Source of the DNA: Amblyomma americanum
Taxonomy: Eukaryota > Arthropoda > Arachnida > Ixodida > Ixodidae
Assembly (NCBI RefSeq): GCF_052857255.1
Contig: NC_135502.1
Span: 151,403,311-151,467,310, forward strand
Direction: 5' to 3'
Length of the DNA stretch: 64,000 nucleotides
This document shows positions 36,844 through 45,581 of the stretch, piece after piece (positions within the stretch are counted from its first letter, which is position 1; every line of letters starts with the position of its first letter). The position numbers and the translations under genes were made by a program. The notes below the pieces were generated by a model. That model was not told where the DNA came from and did not search any database. It was given only the letters and a program-made list of their open reading frames with translations.

Positions 36844-37060
36844 GCCATGTTGCTCGATGTTCCTTGTAGCGTCGTAACTCTCGGCATTACAGTAATGCAG
36901 CATTTTCATGTCGCTTTCGTATACGCAGATGTTCACTCGTGCAATGCACCTTAGTAGAACGAAGCCAAGAACCTGAACCAAAAAGACTAATTGGCGCCTC
37001 AACATCACCTCGCTCATAGTGTCACCATGCCCAGTGCCAAAGAACGAAACTTGCCTCGAT

Positions 37061-37064
37061 TTAA
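37061..37064. other. Target-site duplication TTAA, left
   Basis: The uninterrupted B monomer reads 'ctcgatttaaagcag'. Here 'ctcgat' plus TTAA is followed directly by the transposon end GGGCACAGGGT. The other TTAA is at 39643-39646, and the empty version of this exact site is at 41503-41506. Confidence 0.9.
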
Positions 37065-37078
37065 GGGCACAGGGTAAG
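37065..37078. repeat. Terminal inverted repeat, left (transposase-downstream end)
   Basis: GGGCACAGGGTAAG pairs with the inverse of 39629-39642 with one mismatch at the twelfth base. The similarity stops after 14 bp, so the inverted repeat is short. Confidence 0.85.
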
Positions 37079-37379
37079 CCCTATACTTCCGATGCATTTT
37101 AGGCCATGTTGAGGTACATGTTTCTCACTAACTAATAACAGTAGCCTAATAATACATATATCATTGTTTGCCAAATTTTGTGCTCTTTTTACTGAACTGG
37201 AATATTTGAAATGTGTTGAAACTTCGATTTGTAATAAAATTTTTTCCGGTAGTACACAAATCTGGCCTTTCTTTGCGCATTTCAAAATTCATAACAGAAT
37301 AATTACTCAGTGAAATTGCTTAATTCTAGTTCAGTAGTTGGCAACACTTATGTTGATGATTGCAAAAAAAATCAGCCGT
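37079..37379 (-). other. Transposon 3' noncoding region
   Basis: About 300 bp of AT-rich DNA lie between the end of the transposase frame and the left inverted repeat. I see no further domain or repeat here. Short open frames such as that at 37061-37285 run across the transposon end into the satellite and are not genes. Confidence 0.7.
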
Positions 37380-39146
37380 CTATCTTGAAAGGCATTGGAA
37401 ATATTGGTACCTTTGTAAGAAAAAACAGTTTTGAGATAATAAAGCGTAAAGAGAAAAAGATGTGAAAAAACATTTTTTATTCGCAGAAACGCCTCCATAG
37501 TAATTGGTTTTATAGCCCCCTGCTTCGTAGTCACTGTCGCCGTCATTGTTTCGCTTTTCGGCTTGTCGTTTTGACTGTCGGGCCTCTTTTGTAAGCTGTC
37601 GGGTTGCTCGGTCCGCAAAGTACATGCGCTTATGGTCAGCTTCCCTCAGCCACTTGATGGTGTTGCTCCCTGGGTTCAATCCACACGCCTTCAAAACGTT
37701 GGCCCGTGCGATGCTACCATCATTAAATGAAAGAACAGCATCCAGTGTTGCCATCCGTAGGGTCCGAAGCCTAACAAACACATTCTTTGGCGCGCGTTCC
37801 CAAACAACATGGTTGAACGACTCATTCGCATTTTGAGTTCGCCCATGCAGGCACTTCTCTAGGAGCTCAGCCTTCGATAGCTCCCTATAAATGGGTTTGA
37901 TAGCCTCCAAGACAGATGCAGGCAAACTCTCCTTGTGGAAAAATGGCTTGCCCTCTGACTGACTTCTGTTGAAGGCACACCACGTATCAGGTCCCTTTGG
38001 GCAAAGTCCATGGCATGGGTCATCGTCTGTGGCCGATAAGTGGAAGAAGGTTGCCCAAAGGGCCTTTCGCATTTCATCCAGGTTTCCTACATTTCTTCTG
38101 ATGGCCAAACCATAGTACGTCTGGAGCTTGTCTATTACTGCATCAGTCAGTCGGCCTCGGCCCGAGAGGCTCTTTCCATCAGAGAGTTTTCCGGCTTTGT
38201 TTCTTTTTTTTAGCCTTCGTAACCTTGTGCCCATCCTTTTTTGCACGTGCCCTATGCACTCAACCTTGGAGATTTCAACGGAATCACCATATGGCATTTG
38301 TGCCTTCACAGCCATAAAAGCCTTGCTGTCACCATCCCCAAGGTATTTGACGTATCGAACGCCGTGAAGCTCCTCACTCCTGCCGAAACTTTTCAGTGCT
38401 CCTGCGACCTCCATTCCACCACTGGTGCCTTGATAGTTGCTTTAGCGCACCTCTCTATGAAGGGGGTCACTGTTTGTACCCTTGATGCTGCACTTTGGAC
38501 AACGTTTAGACAAAACCTCCACATCCAGCACTTTCCCAGAGACTACACTGGTCGCAGAGACTATGCCGTTATTGGAAGTATGGCCTCGCTTCTGCCAGCT
38601 TCCATCAAGAGCAACTGCGATGTCTTTATTCCCCTCATTCATCTGCACAGCTTCGTCAGCTGCCCTTTTCATCGACTCCTGAGCAGCAGCTTCGATGTGA
38701 CCTAGAAGCTCTTGGTTGTATTTCGCAAACTTTGTCGGCGGCTTAGGAAGGTTTAGCATAGCACAGAGTATATTTCCTGCAGCCATTCCCTTACCAATGG
38801 ACCTCAAGGCATACACTAACCTGAGGTTGGCTTCATAGAGGCCAGAAGTAGTTTTCTTCGACGTCTCAAATCGTTGTGCGGCACTACACACTTCACAGTT
38901 CAAACTGTAAACGCTTGCAACACCTACCCGTTTTGTCACAATTTCGATGAGCTCAACACTTCCACCGCACTCTCTGCACACACAAATCTGTGTAATTGCG
39001 GCACAAATGCCGTCCATTTCCATTAAGGCATATTGGCTGCTGCTCTGTAGCACATCCTCTTCCTGAAAGCACAGAGAAAATCTTGAAAGCTTCGATGTCG
39101 AGGAGCTGGCGCGTTCGGCGTTCGGGATCTCATTCGGTCGTGGACA
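37380..39146 (-). pseudogene. Transposase, Kolobok / 'Mutator-like transposase domain' type, one in-frame stop
   Basis: This would be the cut-and-paste transposase of the surrounding element. The minus frame is open from 39146 to 38445 (234 codons), meets a TAA at 38442-38444, and continues in the same frame to a stop at 37380-37382 (353 more codons). Visible motifs: an N-terminal zinc-ligand-like cysteine set (CVCREC and CEVC), then VALDGSWQKRGH with the first acidic residue at 38604-38606, CPKC shortly after, the stop, GGMEVAGA, then YLGDGDSKAF with aspartates at 38334-38336 and 38328-38330, GHVQKRMG, and TQNANESFNHVVW with the glutamate at 37821-37823. The stop falls between the CPKC and GGME blocks, splitting the catalytic core. 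No frameshift is needed to join the halves. The true start is unclear: no ATG lies upstream of the conserved part before the stop at 39147-39149, and the first in-frame ATG is near 39023, so the N-terminus may be lost or in an upstream exon. The C-terminus after 'DSDYEAGGY' looks unlike a conserved end and may be read-through. Confidence 0.85.
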
Positions 39147-39149
39147 TTA

Positions 39150-39628
39150 TTTTGCTTTTTTACGATGAGCGTAGCGGTTGCCGTGAAATTCACGCCTGAC
39201 GAAGGCCTTCTTTGCCCTGGGCATCTCAACTTATCAGCAGCAACCAACACCGGCACAATTTACAATACTGAAAGAAAGGGATAGCACTCGGACGCAGCTG
39301 CATGAAGGTTGCAGAAACGTGGAAAAAACGTGCAATGCGTCTCAGGATTGTCATGGCTAAAAAAGAGGAGCTGTACAATAGTTGCCAGACAATTTTTTAT
39401 ATGTGGCTGATTTTATACAAGTTTTGAAATCAGGTGGTGGACTTTTTGGTTGAAAAAATTCACGTTAATCCTGAAAGGGGGCGTGGCCGCTCACTACTTG
39501 GTTTCGGAAAAAGCGTTTTTCAGCCGCAAATAAGGCTTTCTAAGGAAAGTGCGATCATAGAACATGTGTAGAAAGAATTGAACTTCTAAAATTCCAAAAG
39601 AAAAAAAACGATTTTTTTCTAAATTTAC
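39150..39628 (-). other. Transposon 5' noncoding region
   Basis: Roughly 480 bp lie between the transposase frame and the right inverted repeat. An overlapping minus frame (39256-39023, 77 codons, rich in R, N and T) occupies part of it and might include a displaced N-terminal segment, but I recognise no motif. Near 39590-39620 the DNA is a run of A and T. No promoter can be assigned with confidence. Confidence 0.5.
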
Positions 39629-39642
39629 CTCACCCTGTGCCC
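39629..39642. repeat. Terminal inverted repeat, right
   Basis: CTCACCCTGTGCCC is the inverse of the left end except for one base. It is followed directly by TTAA and the remainder of the interrupted monomer ('agcagtgaggcgtc'). Confidence 0.85.
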
Positions 39643-39646
39643 TTAA
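39643..39646. other. Target-site duplication TTAA, right
   Basis: Second TTAA flanking the transposon. After it the monomer resumes at 'agcagtgagg', exactly where the left flank stopped. Confidence 0.9.
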
Positions 39647-39776
39647 AGCAGTGAGGCGTCAATGTTGCTGCAGCAGCCCAAGTTACGCTTGTGGCGGGGA
39701 ACAGTGGTGGATTGGTTCCAAAGGTGCTAATGCCGTTTTGCTCGATGTTCCTTGTAGCGTCGTAACTCTCGGTTTT

Positions 39777-39780
39777 ACAG
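39777..39780. other. Empty target of the solo LTR (ACAG)
   Basis: The monomer reads 'ctcggttttacagtaattcag' without interruption here. It is the copy of the LTR-bearing site 1860 bp downstream (41637-41640), in the paired block of the six-monomer duplication. Confidence 0.85.
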
Positions 39781-39820
39781 TAATTCAGCAATTTCAGGTC
39801 ACTGTCGTAAATGCAGTTGT

Positions 39821-40257
39821 TCACTCAAGCAATGCGCCTGGTAGAACGAAGCAAAGATCCTGAATCAAAAAGACAAATGGTTCCTCAAAAACACCTCGCT
39901 CAGGGTGCCACCATGCCCAGTTCCAAAGAATGAAACGTGACACTGATTTAAAGCAGTGTGAAGTCAATGTTGCAGGCGCTGCCGATGTTACATTGGGGGC
40001 CGTGAACAGTGGTGGATCGGTTCCACAAGTGTTGAAGCCGTGTTGCTCGATGTTCCTTGTATCGTCGTGACTTTCGGCATTACAGTAATTCAGCGTTTTC
40101 ATGTCGCTTTCGTAAATGCAGGTGTTCACTTGAGCAATGCAGCCTCGTAGAACGAAGCCAAGAACCTGAACCCAAAAGACGAAATGGTTCCTCAACATCA
40201 CCTCGCTCAGGGTGCCACCATGCCCAGTGCCAAATAACGAAACGTGACTCGATTTAA
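39821..40257 (-). repeat. B block with a copy at 42726-43162
   Basis: The block matches 42726-43162 with an offset of 2905 bp (39821 to 42726, 40057 to 42962). Removing the 1041-bp LTR and its 4-bp duplication gives 1860 bp. Shared private variants include 'gttcacttgagcaatgcagc' and 'cagcctcgtagaacg'. Together with the pair 36814 and 41256 (1860 bp apart once the transposon is removed) this defines one six-monomer tandem duplication. Confidence 0.85.
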
Positions 40258-41502
40258 ACCAGTGTGATGTCAATGTTGCAGCAGCAGTCCATGTTACGCT
40301 TGTGGCCGTGAACATTGGTGGATCGGTTCCACACGTGCTGATGCCGTGTTGCTCGATGTTCCTTGTAGCGTCGTAACTCTTGGTATCACAGTAAGTCAGC
40401 GTTTTCAGGTCGCTGTCGTAAAAGCAGGCGTTCACTCGAGCAATGCAGCCTGTTAGGACGAAGCCAAGAACATGAACCCAAAAGACGAAATGGTTCCTCA
40501 ATATCCCCTCGCTCAGGGTGCCACCATGCCCAGTGCCAAAGAACGAAACGTGACTCGATTTAAAGCAGTGTGACGTCAATGTTGTAGCAGCTGCCGATGT
40601 TACGCTCGGGCCATGAACAATTCCGGATCGGTTTCATAGGTTCTGATGCCGTGTTGCTCGATGTTCCTTGTAGCGTCGTGACTCTCGGTATTACAGTAAT
40701 TCAGCGTTTTCAGGCCGCAGTCGTAAAGGCAGGCGTTCACTCGAGCAATGCAGCCTGGTAGGACGAAGCCAAGAAACTGAACCAAAAAGACGAAATGGTT
40801 CCCAACATCACCTCGCTCAGGGTGCCACCATGTCCTGTGCCAAAGAACGAAGCGTGACTGGATTTAAAGCAGTGTGACGTCAATGTTGCAGCAGCTGCCG
40901 ATGTTACGCTCGGGCCATGAAAATGGCGGATCGGTTCCATAGGTGCTGATGCCATGTTGCTCGATGTTCCTTGTAGCGTCCTAACTCTCGGTATTACAGT
41001 AATTCAGCGTTTTCAGGTCGCTGTGGTAAATGCAGGTGTTCAATCGAGCAATGCAGCCTGGTAGAACGAAGCCAAGAACCTGAACCAAAAAGACGAAATG
41101 GTTCATCAACATCACATCGCTCAGTGTGCCCTCTGCCCAGCGCCAAAGAACGAAACGTGACTCGATTTAAAACAGTGTGACGTCAATGTTGCAGCAGCTA
41201 CCGATGGTACGATGGGGGCAGTGAACAATGGTTGATTGGTTCCACACGTGCTGATGCCGTGTTGCTCGATGTTAATTGCGATTAAGCCATGTTGCTCGAT
41301 GTTCCTTGTAGCGTCGTAACTCTCGGCATTACAGTAATGTAGCGTTTTCATGTCGCTTTCGTATACGCAGATGTTCACTCGTGCAATGCACCCTAGTAGA
41401 ACGAAGCCAAGAACGTGAACCAAAAAGACGAATTGGCGCCTTAACATCACCTCGCTCATAGTGTCACCATGCCCAGTGCAAAAGAACGAAACTTGCCTCG
41501 AT

Positions 41503-41506
41503 TTAA
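41503..41506. other. Empty target of the Kolobok-like transposon (TTAA)
   Basis: The text 'cttgcctcgatttaaagcag' followed by 'tgaggcgtc' is uninterrupted here, and its two halves are found at the left and right edges of the transposon (37050-37064 and 39643-39660). The private base 'cttgcctcg' (most B monomers have 'cgtgactcg') shows that this is the true copy of the occupied site. Confidence 0.9.
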
Positions 41507-41636
41507 AGCAGTGAGGCGTCAATGTTGCAGCAGCAGCCCAAGTTACGCTTGTGGAGGGGAACAGTGGTGGATCGGTTCCAAAGGTGCTAATGCCGTGTTG
41601 CTCGATGTTCCTTGTAGCGTCGTAACTCTCGGTTTT

Positions 41637-41640
41637 ACAG
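41637..41640. other. Target-site duplication ACAG, left of the LTR
   Basis: ACAG precedes the LTR start TGTGACATTC and is repeated at 42682-42685 after the LTR end TCATCACA. The monomer continues with 'taattcagc'. Confidence 0.85.
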
Positions 41641-42681
41641 TGTGACATTCCTTGTGTGCTGCGAGGTTCCGCGTTCCACGGCGCGGCGTAGACGGAGACC
41701 CAGATGACAGCGGCATCATCAATTACCCAGCCATGCACTTTGAGTGACGACCAGAACGAAGGGACCCGCCGCCGTGACAGCGGCATCATCAATTACCCAG
41801 CCATGCTCTTTGAGTGACGACCAGAACAACCGGACCCGCCGCCGCCGCCGCGGGGAAACAGGCTTTATCCTCCCCAATTTGCGTGGCCGTTCCAGGTGCG
41901 GCCCTCCCGGGCACATTCCAGGACAAGGGAGCTGTCAGCGGGCCAGAGCGCGCCGTACCACAGCCGACGCTATGCGCTACCGCGAAGACAACATTCTTTC
42001 AATCCTTCCCCTTTCGACGTGGGCTATCGCCGGGAAGGCACCCACAGCTTCCCGCCGTGCCTCGTGAACAAATGCGCATTCCCAGAAGGGCCGTGACGGA
42101 CACCTGTCATGGCGGACAGGCAGTACTCGCCAAGAATGTGGAAAGGCAGGCGCTAGTGAATTAGCTCCGAAGAGAGAGCCTGTGTATACTCTCACTTGAG
42201 AGAGAGTGGTGGCGTTTTTGTTGTTTATTTAGTTTGTATTGTTAACAGACTCTGGGTTCGAGGCTAAGCCCAACCCAAGGGGTTGTCCCCATCTCGCATG
42301 TTATTTTGGATTGGAGAATTGATGCTTTGGGCGGGCCACTGGAAATGACCGCCCTTAGTCCTTTGTTAATCAAGTGCTTAAAAGCACATGTAAACGGATG
42401 CAGTCCAGTCGGAGCTGAGGACGACATCGTTCGCCACGAGGGCCTTCAGCGCCGAAGCCCGACGGCGTGCAGCTTCTGCCAGCAACCGCTCGAGCCCAAC
42501 TCCGGAGCCACTCCATCGCCCCCATGATGTCGTCGGCACGTAAGCTCGGACGCCCCAGCCTCTGATGTATAACCCTTATCATGTGTAATTATTGAATATA
42601 CCTGTTTGTTTAAACTGAGCCATACGGTGTCTCTTTGCCTCTCCGTCCCGTGTGGACCTGCGCATTATGGGGGTCATCACA
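41641..42681. mobile_element. Solo LTR of an LTR retrotransposon (1041 bp)
   Basis: A 1041-bp non-satellite block starts TGTGAC and ends TCACA (TG...CA) and is flanked by the 4-bp duplication ACAG. There is no gag, pol, primer-binding site or second LTR, so it is a solo LTR left by recombination between two LTRs. Orientation is not certain: an AATAAA on the minus strand (42225-42230) slightly favours minus. The LTR is much richer in GC in its first half than the satellite. A 4-bp duplication is compatible with Gypsy or BEL/Pao; I do not assign a clade. Open frames inside it, including one that runs from 41792 into the satellite, are not considered genes. Confidence 0.85.
41705..41844. repeat. 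70-bp tandem duplication inside the LTR
   Basis: 41705-41774 and 41775-41844 are near-identical copies that start 'tgacagcggcatcatcaatt' and end in 'cccgccgccg'. They differ by a few bases ('atgcactttg' and 'atgctctttg'). A short CCG run follows the second copy. Such internal duplications in LTRs often lie in the regulatory U3 part, but that is inference. Confidence 0.85.
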
Positions 42682-42685
42682 ACAG
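42682..42685. other. Target-site duplication ACAG, right of the LTR
   Basis: ACAG repeated after the LTR. The empty version of the site is at 39777-39780. Confidence 0.85.
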
Positions 42686-42725
42686 TAATTCAGCAATTTC
42701 AGGTCACTGTCGTAAATGCAGTTGT

Positions 42726-43832
42726 TCACTCAAGCAATGCGCCTGGTAGAACGAAGCAAACATCCTGAATCAAAAAGACAAATGGTTCCTCAACAACACC
42801 TCGCTCAGGGTGCCGCCATGCACAGTTCCAAAGAACGAAACGTGACACTGATTTAAAGCAGTGTGAAGTCAATGTTGCAGGCGCTGCCCATGTTACGCTG
42901 GGGGCCGTGAACAGTGGTGGATCGTTTCCACAAGTGTTGAAGCCGTGTTGCTCGATGTTCCTTGTATCGTCGTGACTTTCGGCATTACAGTAATTTAGCG
43001 TTTTCATGTCGCTTTCGTAAATGCAGGTGTTCACTTGAGCAATGCAGCCTCGTAGAACGAAGCCAAGAACCTGAACCCAAAAGACGAAATGGTTCCTCAG
43101 CATCACCTCGCTCAGGGTGCCACCATGCCCAGTGCCAAAGAACGAAACGTGACTCGATTTAAACCAGTGTGATGTCAATGTTGCAGCAGCGGTCCATGTT
43201 ACGCTGGTGGCCGTGAACAGTGGTGGATCGGTTCCACAGGTGCTAATGCCGTGTTGCTCGATGTTCTTTGTAGCTTCGTAACTCTCGGTATTACAATAAT
43301 TCAGCTTTTTCAGGTCGCTGTCGTAAAGGCAGGTGTACACTCGAGCAACGCAGCCCGGTAGGAAAAAGCCAAGAACCTGAACCAAAAAGACGAAATGGTT
43401 CCTCAACGTCACCTCGCTCAGGATGCCACCATGTCCAGTGCCAAAGAACGAAGCGTGACTAGATTTAAAGCAACGTGACGGCAATGTTGCAGCAGGTGCC
43501 GATGTTAAGCTGGGCGCCGTGAACAGAGGTGGATCGGTTTCAAAGGTGCTGATACCGTGTTGCTCGATGTTCCTTGTAGCGTCGAAACTCTCGGTAATAC
43601 AGTAATTCAGCGTTTTCAGGTCGCTGTCGTAAATGCAGGTGTTCACACGAGCGATGCAGCCTGGTAGAACGAAGCCAAGAACCTGAACCAAAAAGTCGAA
43701 ATTGTTCCTCAACATTCCGTCGCTCAGGGTGCTACCATGCCCAGTGCCAAAGAACGAAACGTGACTCGATTTAAAGCAGTGTGACGTCAATGTTGCAGCA
43801 GCTGCGGTTGTTACGCTGGGGGCAGTGAACAA
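42726..43832 (-). other. Long open frame through about 3.6 family B monomers (368 codons)
   Basis: The longest satellite open frame. It translates each monomer as the same 102-residue pattern: SEVMLRNHFVFLVQVLGFVL, then PGCIARVNTCIYDSDLKTLN, YCNTESYDATRNIEQHGIST, CGTDPPLFTAPSVTSAAAAT and LTSHCFKSSHVSFFGTGHGG. The 306-bp period keeps the frame from monomer to monomer. Comparable frames lie at 39821-40579 (252 codons), 47896-48762 (288), 57086-57784 (232), 61361-61990 (209) and 62584-63282 (232). The FVFLVQVLGFVLPG part is hydrophobic enough for a membrane segment. Many other monomers in the array carry stops or frameshifts, no promoter or intron signals were seen, and no known family is recognised. 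I list it as a frame of interest, not as a gene. Confidence 0.3.
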
Positions 43833-45581
43833 TGGTGGATCGGTGCCACACGTGCTGATGCCGTGTTGCTCGTTGTTCCTTGCAGCGTCTTAACTCTTGG
43901 TATCATAGTAATTCAGCGTTCTCAGGTCGCTGTTGTAAATCCAGTTTTTCACTGGAGCAATCTAGCCTGGTAGAACGAAGCCAAGAACCTTAACCCAAAA
44001 GACGAAATGGTTCCTCAACATCACCTCGCTCAGGGTGCCACCATGCCCAGTGCCAAAGAACGAAACGTGACTCGATTTAAAGCAGTGTTACGTCAATGTT
44101 GCAGCAGCTGCCGATGTTACGCTCGTGCCATGAAAATGGCGGATCGGTTCCATATGTGCTGATGCCGTGTTGCTCGATGTTCTCTGTAGCGTCCTAACTC
44201 TCGGTATTACAGTAATTCAGCGTTTTCAGGTCGCTGTGGTAAATGCAGGTGTTCAATCGAGCAATGCAGCCTGGTAGAACGAAGCCAAGAACCTGAACCA
44301 AAAAGACGAAATGGTTCATCAACATCACATCGCTCAGTGTGCCCCCTGCCCAGTGCCAAAGAACGAAACGTGACTCGATTTAAAGCAGTGTGACGTCAAT
44401 GTTGCAGCAGCTACCGATGTTACGATGGGGGCCGTGAACAACGGTTGATTGGTTTCACACGTGCTGATGCCGTGTTGCTCGATGTTAATTGCGCTTAGGC
44501 CGTGTTGCTCGATGTTCCATGTAGCGTCGTAACTCTCGGCATTACTGTAATGCAGCGTTTTCATGTCGCTTTCGTATATGCAGATGTTCACTCGTGCAAT
44601 GCACCGTAGTAGAACGAAACCAAGAACCTGAACCAAAAAGACGACTTGGCGCCTCAACATCACCTCGCTCATGGTGTCACCATGCCCAGTGCCAAAGAAC
44701 GAAACGTGACTCGATTTAAAGCAGTGAGGTGTCAATGTGCAGTAGCAGCCCAAGTTACGCTTGTGGCGGTGAACAGTGGTGGATCGGTTCCAAAGGTGCT
44801 GATGCCGTGTTGCTCGATGTTCCTTGTAGCGTCGTAACTCTCGGTTTTAAAGTAATTCAGCATTTTCAGGTCACGGTCATAAATGCACTTGTTCACTCGA
44901 GCAATGCGCCTGGTAGAACGAAGCAAAGAATCTGAATCAAAAAGACAAATGGTTCCTCAACATCACCTCGCTCAGGGTGCCACCATGCCCAGTTTCAAAG
45001 AATGAAACGTGACACTGATTTAAAGCAGTGCGAAGTCAATGTTGCAGTAGCTGCCTATGTTACGCTCGGGCCATGAACAATGGCGGATCGGTTCCATAGG
45101 TGCTGATGCCGTGTTGCTCGATGTTCCTTGTAGCTTCGTAACTCTTGGTATTACAGTAATTCAGCGTTTTCAGGCCGCTGTCGTAAAGGCAGGTGTACAA
45201 TCGAGCAATGCAGCCTGGTAGGACGAAGCCTAGAACCTGAACCAAAAAGACGAAATGGTTCATCAACATCACCTCGCTCAGGATGTCAGAATGCCCATGC
45301 CAAATAACGAAACTCGACTCGATTTAAAGTAATGTTGCGTCAATGTTACAGCAGCTGCCGATAATACGCTAGTGGCCGTTAACAGTGGTGGATCGGTTCA
45401 ACAGGAGCAGATGCCGTTTTGCTCAATGTTTTTTGTAGCGTCTTAACTCTCGGTATTACTGTAATTCAGCGTTTTCAGGTCGCTGCCGTAAATGCAGGTG
45501 TTCACACGAGCATTCAGCCTGGTAGAACGAAGCCAAGAACCTGAACCAAAAAGTAGAAATTGTTCCTCCACATTACCTCGC

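Larger units (their letters stand above)
37065..39642 (-). mobile_element. DNA transposon, Kolobok-like (TTAA target), 2578 bp, inactive
   Basis: The element interrupts a B monomer and is flanked by TTAA. Its ends are inverted: 37065-37078 and 39629-39642 share GGGCACAGGGT followed by one mismatch and AG (13 of 14 bases). It carries a transposase on the minus strand with a D, D, E arrangement and paired cysteines, of the type databases name 'Mutator-like transposase domain'. A 4-bp TTAA duplication does not fit Mutator (8-9 bp). It fits piggyBac and Kolobok, and the transposase is not of piggyBac type. I therefore infer Kolobok. The premature stop makes this copy non-autonomous, though its ends look complete, so it might still be mobilised in trans. 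Confidence 0.75.

Noticed and set aside
37061..37285. Minus-strand 74-codon frame at the transposon end
   Set aside because: It overlaps the inverted repeat and target site and has no recognisable motif.
38128..38705. Plus-strand open frames opposite the transposase (79-154 codons)
   Set aside because: They are antisense shadows of the transposase coding strand.
37065..39642. piggyBac element, because of TTAA
   Set aside because: The transposase is not of piggyBac type and the end GGGCAC does not look like the usual CCC-type piggyBac terminus.
37065..39642. Mutator element with an 8-9 bp target duplication
   Set aside because: The flanks 'ctcgatttaa' and 'ttaaagcagt' share only TTAA, and the empty site confirms 4 bp.
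41121..41792. A 223-codon minus frame that starts in the LTR and continues into satellite
   Set aside because: It crosses the LTR edge at 41641 and only reflects the joining of two open stretches.
42306..42582. Open frames of about 70 codons on both strands in the LTR
   Set aside because: The LTR is GC-rich here, so stops are rare. No gag or other domain is recognisable.
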